64,000 bases of DNA from Streptomyces sp. HNM0575 (GCF_012726265.1 NZ_JAASAG010000014.1:1-64000), one strand, 5' to 3'; positions 8,765 through 18,676 are shown, counted from the stretch's first letter. Translations and numbers: made by a program. The notes: generated by a model not told the origin, from the sequence alone.

Positions 8765-11700
8765 CTGCGGTCACCCGCTCTCCCCGCCTCCTGCGCCGCC
8801 CTGCCCGTCTGCTGCTCCCTCCCCGTCCTGCGTGCCTGCTCCTCGGCCTCCTCCGCGCACAGCCGGTGCACATGGGCCGCGTACGTACGGACGGTGGGAT
8901 GGCCGAAGAGGTCGATCATGCGCAGCCGGGACAGGCCGAAGTCCTCGGCGACCCGCTGGTGGATGAGCGTGACGTGCAGCGACGCACCGCCGATGTCGAA
9001 GAGCCGCTCGTCGGGGTCGAGGGTGTCGACCGTGACGACGTCGCACCAGATCCTGGTGATCCGGTCCTGTACGGACTCCAGACCGGGAGCGGCGGGACCG
9101 GCAGGAGCGGCGGCACCCGGGGCGCCGGAGCCGCGGGAATCCGCGTCCGCCGCATCCGGCTCGCGCCCCGACTCCACGGCGTCCGGCGCCGCCCCGGCAC
9201 CCGGCGCTCCCTCGGCGTCCCGCGGCGCCGCGTCCGCTCCACCCGCCGCCGCCGACGGCACCGGCAGCGCCGCCCGGTCGGTCTTGCCGCCCGCGGTGAC
9301 CGGGATGCGCTCCAGCTCGGTCAGCACCCGCGGCACCATGTACGAGGGCAGCCGGTCCGCGGCCAGACGCGTCAACTCCCTTGCGGAGACGGCCCGTCCG
9401 GGCGCCGTCGTGTAGTACGCGGCCAGATACGGGCTGCCGGGACGGTCCTCGCGCCTTATCACCACGGCGTGCGTCACGTCCGGATGCGCACGCAGGGCGG
9501 CCTCGACGTCCCCCGGCTCGACGCGGAAGCCGTACAGCTTGATCTGCTCGTCGCCCCGGCCCACGTAGTCGACCGTGCCGTCCGGGCGCCAGCGGACGAG
9601 GTCGCCGGTGGCGTAGAGCCGTTCGCCCGGCGGCCCGTACGGATCCTCGGTGAAGCGCTCGGCCGTCGCCTCGGGACGGCCCAGATAGCCGTCGGCCAAC
9701 CCCGGCCCGCCCAGGTGCAGTTCGCCGACGATCCCGACGGGCACCGGCTGCCCGTGCGGGTCGAGGACACGTACCCGGGTGTTGGGCGTGGGACGGCCGA
9801 TCGGCACCGGCGCGGTCACGTCGGGCACGTCCTCGGGGCCGTTCATGACGTAGTACGTGGCGTAGGTGGTGGCCTCGGTCGGCCCGTACGCATTGATCAG
9901 CCGCATCCCCGGCGCCGCTTCGAGCGCGGCCGCGGCCAGCGCCGGATTGAGCACCTCGCCGCCCACGATCAGTGTGTGCAGCCCGCGCAGCGAGGAGGGC
10001 TCGGTCTCCGCCTGGCGGTGGAAGAGCGCCGTGGGCATGTCGGCGTGCGTGACCTCGTGCCGTGCCATGTGCGCGGCCAGCGCGTCCGGAGTCATGGGCC
10101 CCGTCGGTGGCAGTACGAGCCGTCCGCCGTTGCCGAGCGTGCCCCACATGTCGAAGGTGACGAGGTCGAAGGAGAGCGACGCCGTGAGCAGCAGCCGTGC
10201 GTCTCCGTCGACACCGGCCCAGCGCGGCGCGCCGAGCGCCAGGTCGACGACGGCGCTGTGCGGGATCTGCACGCCCTTGGGCCTCCCCGTGGAGCCCGAC
10301 GTGTAGATGACGTAGGCGATGTCGTCGCCGCGCACGGCGACCGTCGGCGCCCGTGCGGGGCTGCCGCCGATCGCGGCCCGGTCCTCTTCGAGCAGCCCGG
10401 TGGTGAGTTCGACGACGAGGTCCGCGTCCTCCGCCATGAAGGAGAGCCGGTGCTCGGGATAGGCGGGGTCGAGCGGCACGTACGCGGCACCGGTCTTGAG
10501 CACCGCGAGGAAGGCCGCCACCGCGTCGGTGCCGCGCGGCAGCCGCACGCCGACGCGGGTACCGGGCTCCGCGCCCCGCTCGGCGAGATAGTGGGCCAAC
10601 CGGTCGGCCCTGCCGACCAGTTCGCGGTAGGTGAGCGTCTCCGGCTCCTCGTCGCCCGACACCAGGGCGACGGCGTCCGGGGTGGACTCCCCCCAGCGGC
10701 CGACCAGTTCGTGCACGGCGGTCGCCGCGCCCGCCGTGCCGTGCGGTGCGGCGGAGGGCGGCCCGCCCGCGAACGTGCCGAGGATCTGGGCCTGTTCGGC
10801 CCCGGTGAGCATCGGCAGCCGCCGTACGGGCAGCCCGGGATCGGCGACGGCCGACTCCAGCAGCGTGCGGAAGTGCCCGAGCAGCCGCTCCACGGTCGTC
10901 GCGCGGAACAGGTCGGTGCTGTACTCCGCCGTCAGCCGCAGCCCGCCGCCGGGGTCGGGGATGAGGTTGACGGTCAGGTCGAACTTGGCGATGCCCGTGT
11001 CGTAGTACTCGAAGTCCGACTCGATGCCCGCGAACGTCATCTCGTGCCGGTAGACGTCCTCCGGCACCAGGCACACCTGGAGGTAGGGGTTCTCCGCCTG
11101 CGACTGCCTGTGCAGCTCCTCCAGCAGCAGGCCGTACGGGACCTGCTGGTGGGCGTAGGCGTCGGTGACGGTCCGCCGGGTGCGGGCGAGCAACTGCCGG
11201 AAGTCCGGGCCGTCGTCGGTGCCCCGGTCCGTCGCCGTTTCCGTGCCCTCCTGACTCCCGTGCTCCCCGCCGCCCAGATCGGCCCGCAGCGGCAGCATGT
11301 TGAGGTAGTAGCCGACGGAGCGTGCGGTGCGCGGGTGGTCGCGGCCGGAGAAGGGCGCCCCGGCCACCACGTCCTCGGTGCCGCAGTACCGCGACAGCAG
11401 TATGTGCAGCGCCGCGAGGAAGGCGCTGTAGCGCGTCGCCCCCGCCGAGTGGGCCAACTCGTCAATCCGCTCGGTCAGTTCGCGCGACAGCCGGCCTCGT
11501 ACGAGCGCGCCTTGGCCCGAAGGCGTCCGCGGCCGGGGGAAGTCGGCCGGCAGGTCCATGGTCTCCGGCAGCCCTTCGAGCTGCCTGCGCCAGTACGCCA
11601 CGTCCTCGTCCAGATGGCCGCCGGAGACCGACTCCTGCTGCCAGAGCGCGAATTCGGCGTACTGCCCCTCGGGCGGACCGAGCCCGGACGCCTCACCCGT

Positions 11701-14406
11701 GACGTACTCCGTGTACAGCGCGGAGAGTTCACCGAAGAGCACGTCCGCCGAAGCGCCGTCGAACGCGCTGTGGTGCAGCGCCAGCACCAGCACGTGCTCC
11801 TCCTCGCCGCACCGCAGCAGACGCGCCCGCAGATGCGGACCGCGGGAGAGGTCGAAGGGCGCGCGCAGGGTGTCGCGCACCGCCCGCTGCTCGGCCGCCG
11901 CCCGGTCCGCCTCGGGCACGTTGCGCAGGTCCTCGTCGGTCAGCGGCACCGGCCCGGCCGGCCGTACGACCTGCCGCAGCTCGCCGTCGACCGGTTCCAG
12001 GCCGGTGCGCAGCGCCTCGTGCCGCTCCACGACGGTGTCGATTGCGGAGGAGAGCGCGTCACGGTCCAGGGGGCCGCGCAGGCGGAGGGTGAGCGGCTCG
12101 TTGTAGACGGTGCTGCCGGGGTGCAGCGAGTCGTGGAACCACAGGCCGCGCTGCCCGTACGTGGCGGGGACCGGCTCTCCGGGCTCCGGGGCCCGCATCC
12201 GGGGAACCCCCGCCGTCCCGTCCTGCGACCGGCCGCCCTCCAACTGCCCGTCCTGCGACCGTACTTCGGGGGCGGGTGCGGGTGTCTCGGCGAGGGTCCG
12301 CGAGACCACTTCCTGGATGTCGGCGACGTCGTCGGCGAGCAGGACCTCCAGCACCGGCACGGGTCTGCCGAGGCGCTCCGCGAGGTCGACGGCCATCCTG
12401 CCCGCGGCGAGCGAGTCGCCGCCGTTGGCGAGGAAGGAGAGCCCGGGGTCGGGCCGGTTCCCGGAGGCGCCGCCCAGCACCTCGTTCCACAGCCGCAGCA
12501 GTTCGGGTTCGACATCGTTGTGCTGCGGGTGCTCGCTGGGCTGCGGGGCCAGTTCCGGCACGTGGGCGTCGGCGGCGAGCGCCGCCCTGTCGATCTTCCC
12601 GTGCGTCGTCAGCGGCAGCGCGTCGCGCACCACGATCCGGTGCGGGACGGCGTACCAGGGCAGCCGCTCGCGGAGCCGCTTGCGCGCGCCGGCCAGATCG
12701 GGCGAGCCACCGGCCTCGGGGACGACGTACGCGACGAGCTGGTCGGCCCCGTTCCCGCCGCCGGTGCCGTCCGTGCCGTCCGTGCTGCCCGTGCCGTCCG
12801 TGCCGCCCGGCGGGCGCTTGAGCACGACGGCCTGCGCCAGCTCCGGCTCGTCGAGCAGCGCGTGCTCCACATCGCCCGGCTCGACCCGGTGCCCGCGGAT
12901 CTTGATCATGTGGTCGACGCGGCCCAGGAAGGTGAGCATGCCGTCCCTGTCCATGCGTACGACGTCGCCGGTGCGGTAGTACGGCGTGCGCGTGCCGTCC
13001 GCCGCGGTCCGGGTGTAGAAGGCGGGGCGCTCCGCGCTCTCGCCGTGTATGTACCGGCCGACTCCGACGCCGCCGATGTGCAGCTCTCCGCGGGTGCCTC
13101 CGTCCGCGGCGGCCGCGGGGTCCGCGCGCTCGGCGCTCGGCCCGTCGCCGCCGGCGCCCCCGGCCCCGCCGGTCTGCTCGCCCCCGCCGGTCTGTTCGCT
13201 CCCGCCGGTCTGTTCGCTCCCGTCCGCGGTTCCGGCGAGGCCTTCCGGTTCCGTCTCCAGCGGCTCGACGACCAGGTCGGTGCCGCGTATCGCCATGCCG
13301 ATCGGCGTGCGCTCGGGCCCCTCGTCGTCCTCGGTCACCTCGTACATCGACACGCACACCGCCGCCTCGGTGGGCCCGTAGCCGTTGATCAGCGTCAGCG
13401 ACGGCAGCGCCCGCTTGATCTCGCCGAGCAGACCACGGGGTATCGGCTCGACCGCGACGATGATCCGCCGGAGCGACCGCAGATCGAGGCCGTCTCGCAG
13501 CCCCTGCGCCACCGCGGGCAGGAACGCCGCCGGTATGTACGCGTGCGCGATGCGCTCGTCCGCCAGCCACTGTGCGAACTCCGCGGGATGCCAGCGGCGT
13601 TCGTCGGGCGTGACGACCAGCTCGCCGCCCGAGGCCAGCGACGTCCACGTCTCCAGCACCGCCGCGTCGAAGCCCGGGCTCGCGCAGGTGCTGCACCGGC
13701 TGCCAGGGGGGAGTTCGCGGCGGGACTGGGACTCGTCGAGGAGGTTCAGGATGCCGCGGTGCTGGACCACGATGCCCTTGGGGCTGCCCGTCGACCCCGA
13801 CGTGTAGATCACGTAGGCGTCCTCGGCCGTCACCCGCGCCGAGTCCCCCCACTCCCCGCCCGCGACGTCCGGCAGATCCACGTCCGAACCGGTCGCGCCG
13901 CCCGTGCTCGTGCCGCCCGCGCTCGTGCCGCCCGCGCTCGTGCCGCCCACGCTCGGGCCGCCCGTGCTCGCGCCGTCCGCGGTCGCGGCTCCCGCCCCGG
14001 TCACGCCCTGAGCGGAGCCCCGTCCGCCGATCACGGCCGCGGGCGCCGCGTCCGCCAGGATGCTGTCGATGCGCTGCCGCGGATAGGAGAGATCGACCGG
14101 CAGATACGGCTTGCCGCAGCGCATCGCCGCCAGCGCGGAGGCCGCCTGCGACGGACCGGGCTCGATCAGTACGGCGACGGGCCCCGGCCGCCCCGCCACG
14201 AGAGGCTCCAGCCGCCGCGCCAGTGCGCGGGAAGCATCGGCCAGCTCTCCGTACGTCATCGCCGCCGCCCCGGCCCGTACGGCCACGGCCGACGGGTCGC
14301 GCCGGGCCGCAGCGTCGAAGCGGCGCAAGAGCGTGTCCGGCTGGGTGGCGCTGTTCTCCGACTGACTGCCCGGCTGGTCTCCCGGGACCACTGCCTGCTG
14401 TCTCAT
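8761..14406 (-). CDS. Dimodular NRPS, A-PCP-C-A-PCP
   Basis: This 1881-aa nonribosomal peptide synthetase begins with adenylation, so it loads its own first amino acid. A1 (about 25-640) has YTSGSTGSPKG and GYGPTEA. PCP1 has GGDSLAAG near residue 664. The condensation domain carries the intact HHSAFDG motif near 877. A2 (about 1190-1690) has YTSGSTGRPKG and NAYGPTEAT. PCP2 has DIGGASLH near 1808. Hand alignment to GrsA gives specificity residues D-A-L-Y-I-A-G-V-C for A1 and D-L-F-D-I-G-A-T-Y for A2. A1 contains Gly/Ser/Thr-rich insertions (repeats of GGTSA and of GGSEQT). No MbtH-like protein or phosphopantetheinyl transferase gene lies nearby. The ATG at 14406 has only a weak ribosome binding site, so the exact start is uncertain. 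Confidence 0.93.
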   Translation of the reverse strand: MRQQAVVPGDQPGSQSENSATQPDTLLRRFDAAARRDPSAVAVRAGAAAMTYGELADASRALARRLEPLVAGRPGPVAVLIEPGPSQAASALAAMRCGKPYLPVDLSYPRQRIDSILADAAPAAVIGGRGSAQGVTGAGAATADGASTGGPSVGGTSAGGTSAGGTSTGGATGSDVDLPDVAGGEWGDSARVTAEDAYVIYTSGSTGSPKGIVVQHRGILNLLDESQSRRELPPGSRCSTCASPGFDAAVLETWTSLASGGELVVTPDERRWHPAEFAQWLADERIAHAYIPAAFLPAVAQGLRDGLDLRSLRRIIVAVEPIPRGLLGEIKRALPSLTLINGYGPTEAAVCVSMYEVTEDDEGPERTPIGMAIRGTDLVVEPLETEPEGLAGTADGSEQTGGSEQTGGGEQTGGAGGAGGDGPSAERADPAAAADGGTRGELHIGGVGVGRYIHGESAERPAFYTRTAADGTRTPYYRTGDVVRMDRDGMLTFLGRVDHMIKIRGHRVEPGDVEHALLDEPELAQAVVLKRPPGGTDGTGSTDGTDGTGGGNGADQLVAYVVPEAGGSPDLAGARKRLRERLPWYAVPHRIVVRDALPLTTHGKIDRAALAADAHVPELAPQPSEHPQHNDVEPELLRLWNEVLGGASGNRPDPGLSFLANGGDSLAAGRMAVDLAERLGRPVPVLEVLLADDVADIQEVVSRTLAETPAPAPEVRSQDGQLEGGRSQDGTAGVPRMRAPEPGEPVPATYGQRGLWFHDSLHPGSTVYNEPLTLRLRGPLDRDALSSAIDTVVERHEALRTGLEPVDGELRQVVRPAGPVPLTDEDLRNVPEADRAAAEQRAVRDTLRAPFDLSRGPHLRARLLRCGEEEHVLVLALHHSAFDGASADVLFGELSALYTEYVTGEASGLGPPEGQYAEFALWQQESVSGGHLDEDVAYWRRQLEGLPETMDLPADFPRPRTPSGQGALVRGRLSRELTERIDELAHSAGATRYSAFLAALHILLSRYCGTEDVVAGAPFSGRDHPRTARSVGYYLNMLPLRADLGGGEHGSQEGTETATDRGTDDGPDFRQLLARTRRTVTDAYAHQQVPYGLLLEELHRQSQAENPYLQVCLVPEDVYRHEMTFAGIESDFEYYDTGIAKFDLTVNLIPDPGGGLRLTAEYSTDLFRATTVERLLGHFRTLLESAVADPGLPVRRLPMLTGAEQAQILGTFAGGPPSAAPHGTAGAATAVHELVGRWGESTPDAVALVSGDEEPETLTYRELVGRADRLAHYLAERGAEPGTRVGVRLPRGTDAVAAFLAVLKTGAAYVPLDPAYPEHRLSFMAEDADLVVELTTGLLEEDRAAIGGSPARAPTVAVRGDDIAYVIYTSGSTGRPKGVQIPHSAVVDLALGAPRWAGVDGDARLLLTASLSFDLVTFDMWGTLGNGGRLVLPPTGPMTPDALAAHMARHEVTHADMPTALFHRQAETEPSSLRGLHTLIVGGEVLNPALAAAALEAAPGMRLINAYGPTEATTYATYYVMNGPEDVPDVTAPVPIGRPTPNTRVRVLDPHGQPVPVGIVGELHLGGPGLADGYLGRPEATAERFTEDPYGPPGERLYATGDLVRWRPDGTVDYVGRGDEQIKLYGFRVEPGDVEAALRAHPDVTHAVVIRREDRPGSPYLAAYYTTAPGRAVSARELTRLAADRLPSYMVPRVLTELERIPVTAGGKTDRAALPVPSAAAGGADAAPRDAEGAPGAGAAPDAVESGREPDAADADSRGSGAPGAAAPAGPAAPGLESVQDRITRIWCDVVTVDTLDPDERLFDIGGASLHVTLIHQRVAEDFGLSRLRMIDLFGHPTVRTYAAHVHRLCAEEAEEQARRTGREQQTGRAAQEAGRAGDRR

Positions 14407-14732
14407 AGCGGCTGCTCGCTGGATCGGCGTAAGTGCACGCTGGCCACGCCCCCAAGTCCCGGAGCGGACGTTCCCGTTCCGCGGCGCGAGGTTCTACATG
14501 TACATCTACCACCAGCATATGCGCGCAATGCGGCGAAGAGCCTGCGCAGCTTCGGGGGGCTCCGTTGCAGGGCCCTGGGCGCGGGGCTCCGCGGCGCGGA
14601 CTACGGCGCGGACCGAGCGGCATGGACGGGGCGCGGGGAGCCCTGGACCCTGGACGCGACCCCGTGCGCCGACGGGCCCGCATGACGGCGGCCCTGTGAG
14701 ACCCCCTGTGAGACCCCCTGTGAAACCTCGGG
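14407..14732. other. Intergenic region upstream of the NRPS gene
   Basis: These 326 bp separate the NRPS start from the SpoIIE-type gene, which reads in the same direction. An AT-richer patch at 14491-14522 contains two small palindromes, TACATGTA (14495-14502) and GCATATGC (14515-14522). It is the best candidate for the NRPS promoter or operator. No clear -35/-10 pair could be fixed. The distal end holds the tandem repeat listed separately. Confidence 0.4.
14692..14727. repeat. 12-bp tandem repeat, three copies
   Basis: The unit CCCTGTGAGACC occurs twice and is followed by a third copy, CCCTGTGAAACC. The array ends five bases from the stop codon of the SpoIIE-type gene. Confidence 0.85.
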
Positions 14733-17222
14733 TCAGCGGGTGAGCGCCAGCTCGAACCAGACGACCTTGCCCGAGGTGATGGAGCGCGCTCCCCACTTCT
14801 GCGCCAGCTTGTCGACCAGCGTCAGCCCGCGTCCCCACTGGCCCTCGGTGGCCGGCTCCGCCGCCGGTTCGGCCCGGTGCGGCAGGCGCTCGTCCCGGTC
14901 GGAGACCTCCACCACCAGCGTCCCGCCCTTGGCCAGCTGGAGCCCGATGTCTCCTCTCGCGTGCCGGAACGCGTTCGTGACCAGCTCGTTCGTCAACAGC
15001 CTTGCCGTGTCCCGCAGTTCGTCGAGACCCCAGGCGTGCAGTGTCTCGTCCACGAGCGCCCGCGCGCGGGAGGCCGCCCCCGCCTCCGCGGAGATGGTCC
15101 AGCGGGCGCTGCGGTGCTCGGGCATGGGCGTCGCCCGCACCATGAGCACGGCCAGGTCGTCGCCGTCGGTCCAGTCCGTCAGCTTCCCGACCACGCTGTC
15201 GCACCACCGCTGTACGGAGAGGATGGAGGGCCCGGGTGCGGCGAGCGCCGTGCGCAGCGCCTCGATGCCCTCGTCTATGTCCTTGCCGCGGCGCTCGATC
15301 AGGCCGTCGGTGTAGAGGGCGAGCGTGGCGCCCTCCGGCAGCACCAGATCGGTGACGGCGAACTCGGGAGTCCCGAGACCTATGCCCAGCGGGATCCCGG
15401 CGTCCACCGGGATCATCGCGGTGGTGCTGTCCGCGTGCCGCAGCATGGGCGCCGGGTGGCCGGCGTTCGCGATGCTGCACTCCCGGGTCACGGTGTTGTA
15501 CACCGCGTACACGCAGGTGGCGTGCTGCATCGCGGGGCTGAACTCCACGATGTCGTCCAGCCGTTTGAGCAGGTCGACGGGCTCCAGATCGAGTCTGGCC
15601 AGGGTGTGCATGGCGGTGCGCAGCTGGCCCATGCCGGCCGCGGCGTGTATGTCGTGGCCCATCATGTCGCCCACGACGAGGGCGACCCGGTGCCCGGAGA
15701 GCGGTATGACGTCGAACCAGTCGCCGCCCACGTTCGCCGAACGGCTCGTGGACCAGTAGTGGTAGCCGATCTCCAGGCCGGGGCGTACGGGGAGGTCGTT
15801 CTCACCGGGCAGCATGTTGCGCTGGAGCGCGAGCGCTATCCGGCGCTCGTCGTCGTACATCCGGGCGTTGTCGAGGTTCAGTGCTGCACGGCCGGTGAGT
15901 TCCTCGGCCACTAGCCGGTCGTCGTCGTCGAGGGGCTCGCGGTCCACGGACCGGCCGAACGTCACCAGGCCCAGGCACCGCCCCCGGGCGACCAGCGGCA
16001 CCATGACCACCGAGCCGAGACCGTGGTCCCGCAGCCCCGGCTCTCCCTGCGCGGAGGTCAGATCGGCGAGCGGCGCCCCGGCCAGCTTCTCGTCGTGCCA
16101 GGGGCGTCCCGAGGAGAGGCACTTGTGGGCGGGCGAGCCCACGGGGTGTATGTACTCGCCGCCGGTCTCGGAGAAGTGCCAGCGGCTCGCCGGGTCGTCG
16201 AGCTCGCCGCGTCCGGCGACCCTCCTCGTGGCGACGTCCTCGGCGGGGTCGGGGAAGCGGGCGCCGTCGAGGAAGTCCTGGCGCATCTCCACCGTCGTGA
16301 CGTCCGCGAACTCCGGCACGGCGAAGTCGGCCAGCTCGCGCGCGGTCTCCGCCATCTCGAGGGTCGTGCCCACCTTGCTGCCGGCCCGGTTGACCAGGTC
16401 GAGCCGCTGCCGCACGGCGGACGCCTCCAGCAGCGCGGTCTGCCGCTGGGTCACGTCGACGATCAGGCCGCCGAGGCCCAGCACCCGGCCGTCGCCGTAC
16501 GTCAGCCGGAAGAAGGTCACCGACCAGACCCGGTCGCGGTCCCGGTGGCCCTGGGTACGGCCGGATATCAGCACGTTGTGCAGCGGTTCGCCGGTCTCCA
16601 GCACCCTGCGCAGGTGCTTCTCGTACTCGCCCCGGTCCGCGGGCCGCACGACCTCGCTGACGGTGCGGCCGATGTGCTCGCGGGCGGGGATGCCGTTGAA
16701 TTCCGCGAGTGCGTCGTTGACCAGCACGTACCGCAGATCGGCGTCGAGGACGCCCATGCCGTGCGGTGACTTGCGTACGAAGGCGTCCATGAAGGCCGCC
16801 TGGACCTCGTCGGGGCGGGAGAGCAGGCCCGCGGGAGCGGCTTCTTCCCCGGCGCCCGTGGCGCTCCCGGCGTCCGCCGAGTCGTCGCGGACGCCGGGGG
16901 CACCACGGGTGCCGGCCACCTCGCTCACCTGGCACAGCAGGCCCCTGGACCGGCCGTCGCTCTCCGTCAGCGGGGAGCAGTTCAGCAGCACGTCGTGCGG
17001 TGCGCCGTCACCGGCCGTCACCGTCAGCACGCGGCTGTAGTCGTCGCCCAGCGCGGCGTTCGCCGACGCTTCGGCCAGCGCGTACAGCGCCGCGCCTTCG
17101 AAGATCGACCGGCTGTGCCGGCCCAGCACGGCGTCCGGCGGCCGCCCGAACCATGCGGCGGCAGCAGGGCTCCACGAGGTGATGTGCGCCGCGTGATCCA
17201 GCGTGAAAGAGGCTGAAGGCAT
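14733..17222 (-). CDS. SpoIIE-type PP2C phosphatase with PAS/GAF sensors and ATPase domain
   Basis: This 829-aa signalling protein has two PAS-like domains (about 1-110 and 125-265, the second containing NDALAEFNGIPAREHIG), a GAF-like domain (about 270-450), a SpoIIE/PP2C phosphatase domain (about 460-690, with GDWFDV, VVGDMMGHD and LYTDGLIERRG) and a C-terminal HATPase_c anti-sigma-factor-like kinase domain (TNELVTNAFRHA, then GRGLTLVDKLA). Such proteins act on anti-sigma/anti-anti-sigma partner switches. I chose the ATG at 17222 because GGAAG lies just upstream and the PAS domain starts right there; the frame itself stays open to 17396. No membrane segment is visible, so it is probably cytoplasmic. 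No partner sigma-factor gene is next to it. Confidence 0.9.
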   Translation of the reverse strand: MPSASFTLDHAAHITSWSPAAAAWFGRPPDAVLGRHSRSIFEGAALYALAEASANAALGDDYSRVLTVTAGDGAPHDVLLNCSPLTESDGRSRGLLCQVSEVAGTRGAPGVRDDSADAGSATGAGEEAAPAGLLSRPDEVQAAFMDAFVRKSPHGMGVLDADLRYVLVNDALAEFNGIPAREHIGRTVSEVVRPADRGEYEKHLRRVLETGEPLHNVLISGRTQGHRDRDRVWSVTFFRLTYGDGRVLGLGGLIVDVTQRQTALLEASAVRQRLDLVNRAGSKVGTTLEMAETARELADFAVPEFADVTTVEMRQDFLDGARFPDPAEDVATRRVAGRGELDDPASRWHFSETGGEYIHPVGSPAHKCLSSGRPWHDEKLAGAPLADLTSAQGEPGLRDHGLGSVVMVPLVARGRCLGLVTFGRSVDREPLDDDDRLVAEELTGRAALNLDNARMYDDERRIALALQRNMLPGENDLPVRPGLEIGYHYWSTSRSANVGGDWFDVIPLSGHRVALVVGDMMGHDIHAAAGMGQLRTAMHTLARLDLEPVDLLKRLDDIVEFSPAMQHATCVYAVYNTVTRECSIANAGHPAPMLRHADSTTAMIPVDAGIPLGIGLGTPEFAVTDLVLPEGATLALYTDGLIERRGKDIDEGIEALRTALAAPGPSILSVQRWCDSVVGKLTDWTDGDDLAVLMVRATPMPEHRSARWTISAEAGAASRARALVDETLHAWGLDELRDTARLLTNELVTNAFRHARGDIGLQLAKGGTLVVEVSDRDERLPHRAEPAAEPATEGQWGRGLTLVDKLAQKWGARSITSGKVVWFELALTR

Positions 17223-17401
17223 GGTCTTCCATGGCTGTGTTGGACGAATTGCCCGTTTTTGTAGTGTATGAGCGGAGCCCGGCTCCTGCTCGGCGGCCCG
17301 GGCAAGGCCCGATCCACAGCCGCCCCGTACGGGAACCCCAGGTGAGCCGGCTGTGAGCCGGACCGGGACGGCGACGACGCCCCTCGTCGGGGCCACGCCC
17401 C

Positions 17402-18676
17402 TCAGCGGGGCACGACGCCTTTCAGCCGTCTCACCGCGTCCGCGAGCACCTCTTGCTGCTTGCAGAAGGCGAAGCGTACGAAAGGCGCCCCCGCGGCCTC
17501 GTGATCGTAGAAGACCTGCGTCGGCACTGCCACGACTCCGCAGCGCTCGGGGAGCGCGAGGCAGAAGTCGATGCCCGAGCTCTCGCCGAGCGGCCGGATG
17601 TCGGTGGTCACGAAGTACGTGCCGGGTGCGCGGAAGACGCCGAAGCCGGCGTCGGACAGGCCCTGGGAGAGCAGGTCGCGCTGGGCGCGCAGGTCGTCGC
17701 GCAGCCGCGTGTAGTAGTCGTCGGGCAGCGCCAGCGCCTCCGCGACCGCGTACTGGAACGGCCCGGCCGACACATAGGTGAGGAACTGCTTCGCCGACCG
17801 CACCGCCGCCACCAGCTCCGGGGTCGACGTCACCCAGCCGACCTTCCAGCCGGTGAACGAGAAGGTCTTGCCCGCCGAGCTGACGGTGACCGTGCGCTCA
17901 CGCATGCCCGGGAACGAGGCGATGGGGATGTGCTCGCCCTCGTAGACGAGGTGCTCGTAGACCTCGTCGGTCACGGCCAGCAGCCCGCGCTCCACGCAGA
18001 GTTCCGCGATCGCGGCCAGCTCCTCGCGGCTGAGCACGGTGCCGGTGGGGTTGTGCGGGGTGTTGAGCAGGATCAGCCGGGTGCGGTCGGTGACGGCGTT
18101 GCGCAGCTCGTCCAGATCGAGCCGGAAGCGGCCCGCGGGCCGCGCGTCCCCGTCCTCCCCGGCGCTCCCGTCCCCACCGGAGTCCCCGGTGTTCCCTGTG
18201 TCCGGGCGCAGCGTGACGGGGACGCGGGTGCCGCCCGCCATGGCGATGGCCGCGGCGTAGGAGTCGTAGTACGGCTCCAGGGCGATCACCTCGTCGCCGG
18301 GCTCCAGAAGCGCGAGCAGCGCAGCGGTGATGGCCTCGGTGGCCCCCGCGGTGATCAGCACCTCGGTGTCCGGGTCGGGGTCGAGCCCGAGCCTCCCGTA
18401 CCAGCGCCGCTGATGGTCCGCGACGGCCGTGCGCAGCTCGGGGATGCCGGGGCCCGGCGGGTACTGATTGCCGCGGCCGTCGCGCAGCGCTCTCACGGCC
18501 GCTTCGCGCACGGCCTCGGGGCCGTCCGTGTCGGGGAAGCCCTGTCCGAGGTTGATCGCGCCCGTACGCACGGCGAGAGCCGACATCTCCGCGAAGATCG
18601 TGGTGCCGAACTCCGCGAGCCGCCGGTTGAGCAGCGGTCGTCCCGGAGCACGCTGATCAGCAGTCATGGCGGTCAT
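17402..18676 (-). CDS. PLP-dependent class I/II aminotransferase
   Basis: This 424-aa fold-type I enzyme has INLGQGFPDTDGP near the N-terminus, NTPHNPTGTV in the substrate site, TDEVYEHLVYEG, and the PLP lysine in SSAGKTFSFTGWK. The pattern matches the group that contains methionine/kynurenine aminotransferases and enzymes annotated as DapC-like. The natural substrate cannot be fixed from sequence. A low-complexity insert with G/D/S residues lies around 165-185. The start is either 18676 or the ATG nine bases downstream (18667). Its family overlap with kynurenine aminotransferases is notable because a kynurenine pathway operon lies 10 kb away, but the two are not linked here. Confidence 0.87.
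   Translation of the reverse strand: MTAMTADQRAPGRPLLNRRLAEFGTTIFAEMSALAVRTGAINLGQGFPDTDGPEAVREAAVRALRDGRGNQYPPGPGIPELRTAVADHQRRWYGRLGLDPDPDTEVLITAGATEAITAALLALLEPGDEVIALEPYYDSYAAAIAMAGGTRVPVTLRPDTGNTGDSGGDGSAGEDGDARPAGRFRLDLDELRNAVTDRTRLILLNTPHNPTGTVLSREELAAIAELCVERGLLAVTDEVYEHLVYEGEHIPIASFPGMRERTVTVSSAGKTFSFTGWKVGWVTSTPELVAAVRSAKQFLTYVSAGPFQYAVAEALALPDDYYTRLRDDLRAQRDLLSQGLSDAGFGVFRAPGTYFVTTDIRPLGESSGIDFCLALPERCGVVAVPTQVFYDHEAAGAPFVRFAFCKQQEVLADAVRRLKGVVPR

Noticed and set aside
4682-14406. Trans-AT PKS cluster in the classical sense
   Set aside because: Only one KS module is present and the AT is fused in cis at the C-terminus; no separate AT gene is visible.
8626-14685. 2019-codon open frame on the plus strand
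   Set aside because: It is antisense to the NRPS and PKS genes, which show full domain motifs. Its translation is Arg/Gly/Pro/Val-rich with no motif, as expected from a GC-rich shadow frame.
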